Numbered from the stretch's first letter, positions 51,961-62,910 are shown. The stretch: 64,000 nucleotides of DNA from Kappaphycus alvarezii (GCA_002205965.3 NADL03000133.1:124001-188000); one strand, 5' to 3'. A program made the numbers and translations. The notes: generated by a model from the sequence alone, not told the origin.

Positions 51961-53495
51961 TGGCAATTGTGGAGATTTGGGATTGTCGTGCGAGAGATGA
52001 TTGCGCTTAGTGTTTCTTTTCGGTCTTTTCACGGTTGGTTCGGTGTGTTTCATGGCTTTTGTTACAATCCTTTTCAGGATGTGTACCTGGTGGTTGCAGT
52101 GTGGCGAAGATTGATGTGAGGTTCATCAATGGTTCGAGGACTCTGTTTAGCTTTGAGTTTGACAGTGGAGTGTTGGAGTGGTAGGCTTTTCTGGTCTAGA
52201 GGCCTTGGTGATCAGAATAAACCGGATTTGCATATATTTTGAGCCGTAGGCATGTAACTATACGAGGGCTATGTGGTGCTTATTGTTGACATATGGAGGA
52301 TGATGGAAGCAGTTGGTATGTTGTTGAGTAATCGCCATGGATCTGTGCGCGAAATCGGTACATGGCTCTGATTTGTTCCAAATACTATGCTACAGTAGCA
52401 GTTGATATAGGTAAATGGATATTAGCGTAGCGATGATGAGCGTATCCATTAAAGACAGCTTCACGTTGGCAAATATGTGCAGCGTGTGCATCCACAGCTG
52501 TACTTGAACTTGAACTCTTGTGGGTGCTGAAAGTAGGTAAGCGTTGGGGCGACTAATGTCGGAGGCTGTTGGTCGAGATGCATTCAGTGATGCCGTTGTA
52601 CAGTACGATGCAGGGCGTAGGTGGACAAGAGCATTGTTGTGAGATCAAGTCATTTTCCAATCGACTGTCATGACTGTAATGATGTTTGGTACGGTCCATG
52701 TCTTACAGAAATGCAGTGGATACTGCACTTTGCAGTCGGAGGTGGTAACTGTTTGCAGTGTTGAAAAGAGCGTTGTTGCAGGGGCGAGCAGTGGCGGTAG
52801 AGGAGAGAGGGATTTGGGGGCAAGCGTTTTGCGCCATATGGGGGAAGAATTGGAGGCGTGGCGGTGATCGGTGGTGCGATATTTCCGTTTTGGGAAGGGA
52901 GTGTGTCGAATCGGGGCAAGCGATGTGTGCAAGGCGGCAAGCGCTGTATGGCGACAAGGAGTGCAAGGCAGGCGGGTCGCAACGGGAATGTTGAAAGCCC
53001 GTGGTGCAAGGTGGCGGTGGTGAAATACCAACGTGTACTGTACTGTAAAGCTGTGTAGGTCAATTTAAGTATGATGAGAGACGAGGCCTGTGGTGTACAA
53101 GCAATCAAAATTTGCGAGTAATACTGTACTGTACCATGCCTACCTCGTACTCCAGTGCCCACCACTCTTTTGCCCCATCACGCCTCCTACACCGCACCAG
53201 TCATCACCGTCATCATCATCTACACCCCGACTCATAAGTCGACGCCCCATGCCATGCACCCATCCTCGTGCAACTGCTATCCCCCCATGCGACACCACCG
53301 AGCCCCACATTACCTCCCATCCACTCACCGCCCACCTACCATGCGCTATTTCCCGCAATCCCCTGTAATCCCCTCACACACACCGCTCCTGTCCCTCCCA
53401 TCCCCTTTCTATCCTATCCATTACATTTATACCAATTCTAATTCCACGACCCCGCCCCATCCCCCTCCCCCCTCCCCCTCCATCACACCCCCACA
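51961..53495. other. intergenic region upstream of nitrate reductase
   Basis: No supported gene. The last 350 bp (53140-53495) become very C-rich and pyrimidine-rich, and a CCCCATCCCCCTCCCCC-like leader precedes the nitrate reductase ATG. TACTGTACTGTA-like motifs occur at 53034-53046 and 53121-53134. ATTACATTTATACC at about 53419 could be a weak core promoter. Confidence 0.45.
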
Positions 53496-56265
53496 ATGCA
53501 ACCCACCACCTCCTCCCTCCCCCCGCTAAACTCCTGGGACCCCAACAAGCGTCCCGGCCATTCCTCCCTGCGCAACACCCCAGACGCCACCCCCGACACC
53601 TCCCTCCGCGGCGGTCAAATCTACCCCACCGCAAAGCCCAACTCCACCACAAACAAGCATCTCGTCGACAACCGCGTCTCCTGGACTGACTTTACCACCG
53701 CTCTCAACGCCGTCGCCTCCGCCCGCCATCAACTCCTTCCCAAAACACACCTCGCCACCGACATTGACGACCGCGACAAAGGTTCCCCCGATGACTGGAT
53801 TCCAAGGCATCCCGCTTTGGTCAGGCTCACGGGAAAGCATCCCTTCAATTGTGAGCCCCCGATCGGTATGATGTTGGATCAAGGCTTTATTACCCCCGTC
53901 TCCTTGCATTATGTCAGGAATCATGGCAAGTGTCCGCAAATGGACTGGCATTCCCATCGTCTCACCATCTCCGGCGCTGTAGCAAACCCACTGGTCCTTA
54001 CCATGGATCAATTGCTCCAGTTGCCCAGCGTCACCATGCCCATCACTCTCGTCTGCGCTGGTAACCGACGCAAGGAGGAGAATATGATCAAGCAAACGAT
54101 CGGCTTTTCCTGGGGTTGTGCCGCTCATGCATGCAACATGTGGAAGGGTGTTCGGTTGACTACCCTGTTGGACATGGCGGGTGTGGACCGTGAAAAGGCA
54201 CTCCATGTCTGTTTTGAAGGCCCGAAGAAGGAGGGCCTTGCAAATGGTACCTATGGCACTAGTATCGATATCGCCACCGCCATGGATCCGTATGGTGAGG
54301 TTTTGATCGCGTACGAGCAGAATGGCATGAGGTTGGCACCGGACCATGGCTTTCCGCTCAGGGTCGTCATTCCTGGCTGGATTGGGGGAAGGATGGTCAA
54401 GTGGTTGGAGAAGATTGAGGTTACCGAGAAGCCGAGTGAGAATTACTATCACTTTTTCGATAACCGCATCTTGCCCCCACATGTTGATGCCGAGTTGGCA
54501 AAGGCAGAGGGCTGGTGGTACAAGCCGGAGTACCTGTTTAACGAGTTGAACATCAACTCGGCCATCGTGTATCCGGCCAACGGCGAGCAGATGAACTTGA
54601 CGGGCGCCGGTATGTACACCATCAAGGGCTACGCTTACTCGGGAGGAGGACGCAAGGTGACCAGGGTCGAGATCTCCTTGGATGGAGGCCTGACCTGGCT
54701 GCTGTGCAAGCTGGACTACCCGGAAGAGCGCTACAGTCACACCCCCAGGTTTGGAAAGTACTACGCCTGGATGTTCTGGGAGTACACCATTGACAAGTTT
54801 CTTCTCCTGAACACTGCTACCGGCTCTGGTGAGATCCGCTGCCGTGCATGGGACGAAGCGAATAACACACAGCCCAAGGATATCACATGGAACCTCATGG
54901 GCATGGGAAACAATTGCCACTTTACAGTCAAAGTTCAGCCAAAGCAGAGTTCCGGTTCATTCGCACTGGAATTCTTGCATCCGACAGTACCGGGACCGGC
55001 GACTGGCGGGTGGATGCCACCGCCGAAACCGGTGGCGCCTGCGTCGGCACCGCCGCCGAGCAAGTCTACCTCAGCGCCCGCACTTTCGTCTATGGTGAAG
55101 AGTTACACTATGGCAGAAGTTGCAAAGCACAATAGCGAGGAGAGTGCATGGATTGTGGTGGAGGGCAAGGTGTACGACGCGACGCCATACTTGGATGACC
55201 ACCCAGGGGGTGCGGCGTCGATTGTGATGAACGCGGGAACAGATGCTACGGAGGATTTCATGGCAATCCATTCAACGTCCGCAAAGAAGATGCTGGAAGA
55301 TTATTACATCGGGGAGTTGGATGACGGGGAGGAGGCAAACAAGGTGCAGGCTGGCGGCAAGATGTCGCTGTCGAAGAGCTCGGTCCAGTTGATGAAGGAG
55401 GATCTGCCAAACCAAAACGTGCAGGTGATAAACAAGGCGTCGGCAGAGGATGAACTTGTGGCTCTAAACCCGAAAAAGTGGGAGGAGTTTGAGCTGATTG
55501 AAAAGATTGAGGTGTCGCACGATACAAGGCTGTTCAAGTTTAAGCTACAGTCGGAGCAGCATCGACTTGGGCTGCCGGTAGGATATCACATGTTTATCCA
55601 GGCAGTGATTGACGGAAAGGTCGTAATGCGGGCGTACACGCCGGTGTCATCTGATGAAGACCTCGGCTCGTTTACGCTATGTATTAAAGTATACTTTGCA
55701 GGGGTTCATCCAAAGTTCCCGGACGGTGGAAAGATGTCGCAGTACATGGAGAGAATGCAGATTGGGGAGAAGCTCAAGGTGAAAGGACCGCTGGGGCACT
55801 TTGAGTACCTAGGACATGGAAAGTTTGTACTGAAAGGGAAGACAAGGACTGCGAAGAAAGATTGGAATGATTTGTGGAGGAACCGGCCTGACGCCTGCAT
55901 ACCAGGTGTTAAAGGCGGTGTACAATGATCTGACGGATGATACGGAGATATTCCTGTTGTATGCGAACCAGACGGATGGGGATATACTGATGAGGGAGGA
56001 CCTGGAGATGTTTGCGGAGCGACCTAACATTCACGTGTGGTACACACTAGACCGGCCGCCAGAGAAGTGGGAGTACAGCACCGGGTTTGTGGACGAGGAG
56101 ATGGTTCGGGCACACCTACCAGAGGCTGGAGAAGATTCGTTTGTGGGCATGTGCGGACCGCCGCCAATGATCAAGTACGCGTGTGTGCCCAACTTGCAAA
56201 AGGTGGGTTACCCAGAGGAAAACTATATGCAGTTTTTAAGAGGTTTACTAGGCAATGTGAGATGA
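53496..56265 (+). CDS. NR: assimilatory nitrate reductase, NAD(P)H type, with one apparent frameshift
   Basis: Reduces nitrate to nitrite in the cytosol. Intronless; about 922 residues once a one-base shift near 55860 is allowed for, the usual length. The Mo-pterin domain has LVCAGNRRKE (ligand Cys187), GFSWGCAAH and IGGRMVKWLEKI, followed by the dimerisation region (VTRVEISLDGG). A Pro/Ala/Ser hinge (about 505-540) follows. Cytochrome b5 has DDHPGGAAS with heme ligands His569 and His592. The FAD domain has RAYTPVSSD (Arg712, Tyr714) and GPLGHFEY. After the shift come MICGGTGLTPAYQVLKAV and MCGPPPMIK, the NADH part. In the conserved frame AKK should lead into IGMICGGTG, but one extra base sends the frame to a stop at 55926-55928. 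The ATG lies in a C-rich leader. It is either a pseudogene or a sequence error. Confidence 0.93.
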
Positions 56266-58076
56266 TGGAGGGCATGTCGTTGTCGCTGGTTTTGTATTAG
56301 TGCATTGTTTTTCGTGGAGGGCATCCGGGTGGTAGGGGTAGGTTGGTAGGATTGAAGCTGGTTTCTGTAATATTAGTAAAGGGTAGAGTGATGATGGTAG
56401 GCGCATTATGAACTGAAGGTAATCGGGGTTTTGTCCAGAGTCGACTAGCGGCCTCATGGAACTGCGTGCCGCGCAATGGTCCACACAAGTCATGAGTCAG
56501 TACATACGTTGGAATTCAAACCGTCAGATTCAGCACATCGCGCGATTGGACACCTCAACGTACCCACCTACATCATAAGCATGGAGCCGATCGTTTCGTC
56601 CATGCCTGCTTCTACGCAAACCTACGGGCCGCTTTAACACCCTCACGTAGTCCTCCATCTGTAAACAGGTCTCTACGCGTGCGGCAGATCACCGCCACCC
56701 ATTTCGTTCGTTGGAAGCGTGTAGAAGCAGTTGGTGCACTCCTGAGGAAAACTCCCAAGAACAAACTCCACGGACATTACGAGAGATTGAATGGGATTGT
56801 CAGGAGATCCGATGTTGTACGAGAGTGAGCGCCTCGTATGACGATTGGACCGGTCATTTTGTAATTCGCTCCGACTCCCATCTGATTGCGGGTAAAACAG
56901 TTTTCCCGTTTACCCTGGAAGCGGCTTGTTGGACCCAACAAAAAGTTCCAGTGTGCGTCTCTTTTTTCCACAGAGCACAGTTCTTCACAGATACTTGTAC
57001 ATGCTGAAGTAAAGTATGAAGAGTTGTAGTCACTGTCTCACCACTGAATATAGGCCGTGAGTCGGCTGTTTGGTATTAGTAGGAGTTGGATGTTTACCAC
57101 ACCGTTGAGCCCAGATCTCAGTATCGCAGCAACGAATTCATCACATTATGATTCTAAACGCAAAGTCACCCACTCCATCATCATCACTCGCGTCTTTCAG
57201 ATCTTTTTTTTGTATTCCACGCGTCGACTGGGTTTAGGGCCACCTCTGCACCTGCAGGGGCGTAATTCGATCTGAAATTGTGACCCATCACGTTCGGGAT
57301 GGTACCCTGTGAAACGATGTCCGTTGGTGATGCGATTCCCCGCGGGGAAATTCTCTACCACCAGATGCAATGAATCTGCACAAGCCCCGCAAACAACTTT
57401 CAGATGTTGTTGAATAGCGAACGTCGTAAATTCAGTCTTCTTCCAACCGTTACGCTCTTGCCATATCCCTCTTTGCTGTTTCTCAAGCCTGCGTCTCCCT
57501 TGGTCGTTCGGTCATCATCCTTGTTTGTCTGCAGGTTTTTACCTCTTTGGACACTTTGAGCTCCTATTGCCCGTTGGTGTATGGCGAACTTTGAGAACAA
57601 AAGTGGGGACGCCGCATGATGGTGGGGAATGATATCAAGTCCCGAATTCTGCGCTTTGAGCGTGGTGATCGAGCTGTGGAGGTTCATACTGCACAAAATG
57701 CTGATTCATTTGCGTTGCAGACATCGGGGTCAGGGATCAAGCCATATGACAAAATTTGTGATATAGTTGCCAGGGGGAGTTGATGGCTGAGCGGCCGGGG
57801 GGATAGTTGTAGTGTTAGCGGTCAGGGCGGTAGGGAAGGAAGTGGCGTGGCTGTGCCGAGAGGGTTTGCGGCGAATGCAGAGGTCCATATCTTTGTCGCT
57901 GTAGTCGGAAGGGGTGCTAGCAACGACCTACATGCTGTGATTATGTCTTTGTTTGACCATTCTTTGGCCTTGTCCAGCATGTTGACCTACTCTTTTCCAT
58001 AAACTTAAAGGGAGATTGGTCCTTGCTCCCCTGTTGATGATGTAGTATGCAATTTCAAACCAGAATAAACGTGACA
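56266..58076. other. intergenic region between convergent genes
   Basis: The 3' flanks of nitrate reductase and the glycosyltransferase. The short open stretches 56711-57007 (+) and 57400-57696 (-) have no recognisable domain or homologue in the window, and I do not call them. Confidence 0.45.
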
Positions 58077-61000
58077 CTAAGTGAACTCTACCTTTGGCCA
58101 ATGCTTGATGGGCAGAGCGGCGTGATGGCACCAAGTGGATTCAGACTCGACTTGAAACAAGCGGCCAGGCTGCGCAGCACACCTCGGCCCACCGGCGGCA
58201 TCAGTCGCATCAGGCGAGAGCGACACTCCAACACCACCGACGTAGCCGACCTTGAGCTGCAACCTCCACATGCCCAGAAACGCCTCTCTCAAATCCCATG
58301 CGCCCTCCTCTCCCTGATACATCCTCCACACCGCCCTCAGCGTCTCCACCCTCCCGAGCCACATCGCCCCTCCCATTCCCCCCACCACGCTCGCCGCAAC
58401 CACCCGCCCCCCACCCGCCTCCGCCTCTCTCACCCTGCACATCTTCACCACACCTCTCCCACTATCATGACTCACCACCCGTTCCACCGTATCCACACCC
58501 GCATCCCCAATCACAATCAAATCCCACTCCCACATCCGCATCTCATTCACAATCCCCTGCAGCTCCAACTCGCCCCCCACACTCTCCCGCCCGTCTGTCA
58601 GTAACACCAACTCCGTGTCCACACCCTGCACAACATGCCCCGTCAACCAAAGCCACGCGCACTCTGCCCCCTCCCGTCCGCCCGACACTCCCACCCTCAC
58701 CCCCCCTCCAACCACCTTGATCCCCCGTTCCCCTTGCACTCCAGCCACAATCACCGTTCCCGCGTATCGCTCCCGCACAAGCTCCAACACCCCGCTCCCA
58801 TTACCATTACCATTACCATTACCATTACCCCGGCCAACAAACCCGCACCTCACGTCACCGCCTCCCCACACTCCACCCTCGCATGCCCTCCCCACCACTC
58901 CCACAGACACAACGCTCTGCACGCTCCTTGCAAACCCTCTCAGAATCCACGTCCCGTGTTTCCGTTCCTCCAACACCCGCTCTTTCACCCCCTCCAACAC
59001 CTCGCTCCCCACTGAATCCCCGCGAAACTCCCTCCCCTCCCTGCCCCTCCTCCGCCCCTCCGCAACCACCCGATCCATAACACATCCCCCAAACTTGTCC
59101 ACCCCATACCATCGCCTCATATCCTCCCTCGCCTTGTTTCTCATCTCCTCATACACCGCGGGCCGTCGCAGCACATCCTCCACCACCCGAATCGCCTGCT
59201 CCGCCGTCTCCTCATCTCCCCCCCGCCGCAGCAACACCCCCCTCCCATCCCTCACCACCTCCCTCTGTCCCCCCACATCCGTCGCCACCACCACCAACCC
59301 CGACGCCATCGCCTCATACAACACCAGTGCAATGCCCTCATTCTCACTCAACAGCATAACCATATCCCCCGCAGCATACATGTCCCACACTTGTGACCCC
59401 ATCACCGCGCCCTCCCTCTTCACCCTCTCCAGCCGCACAACGCCATGCAACATGGCCTCATCCGGACCCTCCCCCACAATCACAAACCAAACTTGGCTCC
59501 ACTTTGCATGCACCTCCTCAATCACCAACGCCAACGCCTTGAGTCCCTTTTCCCCGACCAAGCGTCCCATAAACAGCACCACCATGGCGTCGGACGGCAC
59601 GCCCCATCGCAAGCGCAGCCTCTCCCTCACCATGTCCCGTTGGCTCCCCGTCAACGCCTGGGTGACATCGGTACCAATGCGACATGTGACCACCTTATCC
59701 ACGCGCTCCCCATCGGCCCGAAGCCACTCCCTCATATGCGCGGTGACATTATCCGACGCTGTAAAATGAGCATCGATATACCGGGTAGCATTGGTGCCAT
59801 ACCTGGGATTGCCACCGCCAAGCCAGCCCAAATAGACCATATGACTGTAATCGGCAACGACCATGCGCGGCATAAAGCAGCGAATCAAGGGGAGCATATG
59901 GTAGACCCAACGTGCATTTGTAAAGACCAGGGCATGGGGTGCACGCGTTTGCAAGACGTAGCGCAGGAGACTAGGCCAATGATGATAGGGAGCCAAAGAG
60001 GGGAGGTCTATAATATCGTGTGTGAGTTGACGAGCGAGGGGGAGCCAATCATGGGCGAGGTGGAGATTGGGATGGGGGGAGGTGGATTGTGCAAAGGAGG
60101 GGAGGAAGAGAAGGAGGGTTAGAGTTGCGGAATGATGGAGTTTTGCATGGTGCATGAGGGTGAGGATGGCGGACTCGGAACCGCCCATTTGCAAGGTGGG
60201 CATTGCAAAGAGGATGTGCGGGGTGGAGGTGGAGGTGGAGGGGGTGGGTGGAAGGGGAGGGGAGGGAGGGGAGGGGGAGGAGGGAGAGTGGGGTTTGGGG
60301 TGGGAGGGAGAGATCGGGGTGGGGGTAGAGGTCGGAGGGAGATGGAGGGAGGTGTGGCGGTGGAGGGCGGGTAGGGTGAGTGGAGTGGGCGGGGCGAGTG
60401 GGGTGTCGGGGTGGTAATGAAGGAAGGCGGGGGGATGGGGGGTGTGAGGGGGATGAGGAGCGGGGAGGAGGTGGGAGATGTTGAGGAATCGGAGGGGGGA
60501 GGTGGGGAGGGTGAGATTGGGAGCGGGGAGGAGATGTTGGAGGGTAAAGTTGAGGTGGAGGAGGACGGGGAGGATGGAAGGGGAGGTTGTGTTTGTGTGT
60601 GTGGGTGGGGCGGGGTATAGTATGGGGTGGGAATGAAAGAGTGCGGAGAGATAGAGGTGCTCGAGACAGGAGGGGTGGAGGAGGAAGTGTTGCGGGGAGG
60701 GGTGAAGGAGGAGGTAATGGGAGGGTGGGAGGGAGTGGACAAGGCTGGAAAGTTTGGAGAGTGAGGGGAGTATGTGGGTGGAGAGGGGATTTGCAGTTGC
60801 GGGAGGGGTGGGCAAGGGAGTGGCGAGGTAGAGGATGTGGACGGGGAGTGTTGGTGGCTGTGGCTGTGGCTGAGGTTTGGAGGGCGAGTTGGGGAGATGG
60901 GGGAGGCCGAGGAGGAGGGGGAAGAGCAAGAGCAAGAGCAAGAAAAGAGAGGAGGGGCGGAGGCGCACAGGCTTTGTGCGCCTGCGCCTGCGCCTGCGCG

Positions 61001-61112
61001 TGGGCGTGGGCGTGGGCGTGGGCGTGGGCGTGGGCGCGGGCATCGATGTGAGGATCGGTTGCTGACCGCGGCGGTATGACATTGGCTTTGTCGATGGGTG
61101 CGGGGGAGGCAC
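58077..61112 (-). CDS. large type II membrane glycosyltransferase, GT4 domain plus C-terminal extension
   Basis: An intronless ORF of 1011 residues. An Arg run (39-45) followed by a hydrophobic segment (about 55-70) predicts a type II Golgi anchor. A Pro/Ser/His/Leu-rich stem (70-300) follows. The GT-B glycosyltransferase starts at FAMPTLQMGGSESAILTLM (about 303-321) and contains VVLFMGRLVGEKGLKALAL, FVIVGEGPDE and SENEGIALVLYEAMASG, with the GT4 E-x7-E pair at Glu592 and Glu600, then VVVATDVGGQREVV. Residues 690-1011 form a second part (LVLLTDGRESVGGELELQG, EWDLIVIGDAGVD, GAMWLGRVETLRAVW, GAWDLREAFLGMWRL) that loosely recalls GT2/GT-A sequences. The start is the first ATG; Met11 and Met24 are alternatives. 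The donor sugar is unknown; a role in glycan or wall polysaccharide synthesis is likely. Confidence 0.85.
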   Translation of the reverse strand: MPPPHPSTKPMSYRRGQQPILTSMPAPTPTPTPTPTPTRRRRRRRTKPVRLRPSSLFLLLLLLFPLLLGLPHLPNSPSKPQPQPQPPTLPVHILYLATPLPTPPATANPLSTHILPSLSKLSSLVHSLPPSHYLLLHPSPQHFLLHPSCLEHLYLSALFHSHPILYPAPPTHTNTTSPSILPVLLHLNFTLQHLLPAPNLTLPTSPLRFLNISHLLPAPHPPHTPHPPAFLHYHPDTPLAPPTPLTLPALHRHTSLHLPPTSTPTPISPSHPKPHSPSSPSPPSPPLPPTPSTSTSTPHILFAMPTLQMGGSESAILTLMHHAKLHHSATLTLLLFLPSFAQSTSPHPNLHLAHDWLPLARQLTHDIIDLPSLAPYHHWPSLLRYVLQTRAPHALVFTNARWVYHMLPLIRCFMPRMVVADYSHMVYLGWLGGGNPRYGTNATRYIDAHFTASDNVTAHMREWLRADGERVDKVVTCRIGTDVTQALTGSQRDMVRERLRLRWGVPSDAMVVLFMGRLVGEKGLKALALVIEEVHAKWSQVWFVIVGEGPDEAMLHGVVRLERVKREGAVMGSQVWDMYAAGDMVMLLSENEGIALVLYEAMASGLVVVATDVGGQREVVRDGRGVLLRRGGDEETAEQAIRVVEDVLRRPAVYEEMRNKAREDMRRWYGVDKFGGCVMDRVVAEGRRRGREGREFRGDSVGSEVLEGVKERVLEERKHGTWILRGFARSVQSVVSVGVVGRACEGGVWGGGDVRCGFVGRGNGNGNGNGNGSGVLELVRERYAGTVIVAGVQGERGIKVVGGGVRVGVSGGREGAECAWLWLTGHVVQGVDTELVLLTDGRESVGGELELQGIVNEMRMWEWDLIVIGDAGVDTVERVVSHDSGRGVVKMCRVREAEAGGGRVVAASVVGGMGGAMWLGRVETLRAVWRMYQGEEGAWDLREAFLGMWRLQLKVGYVGGVGVSLSPDATDAAGGPRCAAQPGRLFQVESESTWCHHAALPIKHWPKVEFT
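58798..58829. repeat. TACCAT microsatellite in the glycosyltransferase coding region
   Basis: About five units of TTACCA/TACCAT, encoding an alternating Gly-Asn run in the C-terminal part. It is a length-variable candidate that stays in frame because the unit is 6 bp. Confidence 0.75.
60980..61042. repeat. GC-rich 6-bp microsatellite encoding a Pro-Thr/Ala run
   Basis: Units GCGCCT then GGCGTG (+ strand), encoding the Ala-Pro-Thr-Pro repeat just before the Arg run of the glycosyltransferase. The 6-bp units keep the frame. Confidence 0.8.
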
Positions 61113-61135
61113 CTGACCTGACCTGACCTGACCTG
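61111..61135. repeat. ACCTG pentamer tandem repeat at the glycosyltransferase start
   Basis: Five ACCTG units immediately upstream of the ATG of the reverse-strand gene (ending at its first codon). They would form CAGGT repeats in the 5' leader. Confidence 0.8.
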
Positions 61136-61273
61136 ATATTCAAGTTCAAGTTGCACTTGAAAATTTCCAGTCTAGTCATATTGTACTGTACTGTGCATTA
61201 TGAATGGTTTCGGCCCTCAGCCCGGCAATCACTCGACTCCTTTACTTTACTGCCATCTAGCTAGCGAGACTAG

Positions 61274-61849
61274 CTAGTTGCTATCCGTCACCGCCGCATC
61301 AAACTCCACCAAAGCACAGTGTAGCTTGATATCGTCGCAGAAATCTCCGCGGCACTCAATGGCAAATACATAAAAGCCATCACCACAAACACCTTGACCC
61401 TGCTCCTCTGAAAAAAAGTCCACCACCGTCGACCTCAATCGATCAACACGGTATCCACGCTCCATTCTACCACAATGCAACCTCATGTCATCGCAGTAAT
61501 CTCCGCCACACTGAATCTCAACCACCACCTGATCAAACGGGCAGGAACCGAACGACCGTGCTTCCTCGGAGAAGAAATCCGTGAAAAAGTTGGTAAAACT
61601 CACCGCAGTTTCTCCATTTCGTTGAACGGAAATCAGTTGCTTGTTATCGCAAAAGTCACCAAAGCATTTGATCCCCGCCACAGGACCAGACATACGTCCA
61701 GAGTACCCTCCTTCAATCTCCTCGCTAAATACACGGGATAAAATCACAGAGTTTCCGGAGCGTGTGAAAGGCTGGTACGCAGCCTCTGCAAACCCAATGC
61801 ACACAGTGATAACTACTGCCCTCACAAACAGGACAGAGTAATTCCACAT
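61274..61849 (-). CDS. secreted protein with three CxGDxCDD repeats
   Basis: 191 codons from the chosen ATG at 61849; the frame is open upstream to 61909, but starting there would bury the signal peptide. The N-terminus MWNYSVLFVRAVVITVCIGF followed by AEAAYQ is a clear signal peptide. The mature part is three copies of one module: an FSEE block (VFSEEIEGG, FFSEEARSFG, FFSEEQGQG), each followed about 14-20 residues later by I-x-C-x-G-D-[FY]-C-D-[ND]-x-x-L (FGDFCDNKQL, GGDYCDDMRL, RGDFCDDIKL). The second and third also have a following C. Paired cysteines and acidic residues suggest disulfides and possibly calcium binding. I do not know the function. It is tandem to the glycosyltransferase, 162 bp upstream of it, same strand. 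Confidence 0.8.
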   Translation of the reverse strand: MWNYSVLFVRAVVITVCIGFAEAAYQPFTRSGNSVILSRVFSEEIEGGYSGRMSGPVAGIKCFGDFCDNKQLISVQRNGETAVSFTNFFTDFFSEEARSFGSCPFDQVVVEIQCGGDYCDDMRLHCGRMERGYRVDRLRSTVVDFFSEEQGQGVCGDGFYVFAIECRGDFCDDIKLHCALVEFDAAVTDSN

Positions 61850-61909
61850 TTGTTCCGTGTGCGAAAGATGACTTTTCTTGATCAACAGACAACTTTGGCT
61901 CAACTGCAA

Positions 61910-62910
61910 CCACTACTCTAGTCAATAGCTTGCCTTGTGCAGATGCGTGCAGCAACCCGCCAGTGCTGATACCCTCGTCCTTGCCTATGCTTTTATTTCA
62001 ATCGCCCCCACCATCCGAACATCACACGAAATTTGTAACCGCTGTGTGCACTGTGATGCCTCTTTACTCTTGCTTCAATGTCACCAGTACTCTCATCCGT
62101 GCTAGACACTTGCCCTTGCAGCCCTGCTATCACTGTGAACGTGTACCAACTTTGCGACAGATTTCTTGGTCCCAAACCTGTCAAATGGCATGATCAGATG
62201 TGTTCAAAACGAAAACGAGGGATAAATACCGTCGACTGCCAATTGAATTTATCATGTCCTCTACGAATCTTGCTCCATGCGGCCAATATATCTCAACGTT
62301 GTTTCAATCACAACTACTGTTGGTGCAGATTGCTCTTGTTACTTTTTCAGAATCCAAAACCGGCTCCTCTCCAATTCAAGTCGACTCGAGACAAGTCCCT
62401 ATTGCAGTTGCAATAGAAATCATGTCGTTGATTCCGTCATCTGATCTTTACACGACCAAGGACCCAATTCGCCATCACTTTATTCAGAACGAATTAGAGC
62501 TGCTTTCGCATTGCGAGGGTCTATATCTTCACCGACAAACCCAGGGTTGCCCCCGACGGGTTGCTTGTAGCAATGAAAAGTTTGTTGCATTCCTATGGTT
62601 CTGGAGCGATCAGTCCCCTGGAAAATTTGGTATTGCAGACAGACTGGTCCATAATGGGAGCAAGGATTGGTAAAAGCGAGGGTAGGCGGGATGCTACGCA
62701 GATGATGCCTTTCAGTTTTGATCTTTCGGCAAGACTAGTGCTTTGCAAAGCTCAAGTGGACAGATATGGGATGCTTTGTCTAGAAAAAAAAGGGCCATGC
62801 AACTGCGACATGTCGTAATTGATCCGTCGATTTGAATTTTTCTTTGCATAAATACAAAGGATAAAAAAGTAGACGACTGGTCGCTTAAAAATCATTGACG
62901 CTAGTTCCAT
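61910..62910. other. unclear; two overlapping open stretches
   Basis: On the + strand a 157-codon frame (62200-62673) overlaps another frame (about 62498-62818) reading IFTDKPRVAPDGLLVAMKSL and GARIGKSEGRRDATQMMPFS. Either could be part of a gene with a frameshift or intron. No domain is recognised and I do not call a gene. Confidence 0.3.

Noticed and set aside
53526..54920. 464-codon open frame antisense to nitrate reductase
   Set aside because: It is a shadow of the GC-rich nitrate reductase codons; no domain is seen, and the sense strand has a full conserved enzyme.
58047..58604. 185-codon + strand frame at the 3' end of the glycosyltransferase
   Set aside because: It overlaps the glycosyltransferase antisense and has low-complexity His/Pro/Ser text without motifs.
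58615..59769. 384-codon open frame opposite the glycosyltransferase
   Set aside because: Low-complexity Ser/Thr/Pro text mirrored from the G-rich sense strand; the GT4 motifs are on the other strand.
60049..61179. Two long Pro/Ser/His-rich frames (376 and 345 codons) overlapping the glycosyltransferase start on the same strand
   Set aside because: Open only because of extreme C-richness; they lack the signal anchor and GT domain continuity seen in the 1011-codon frame.
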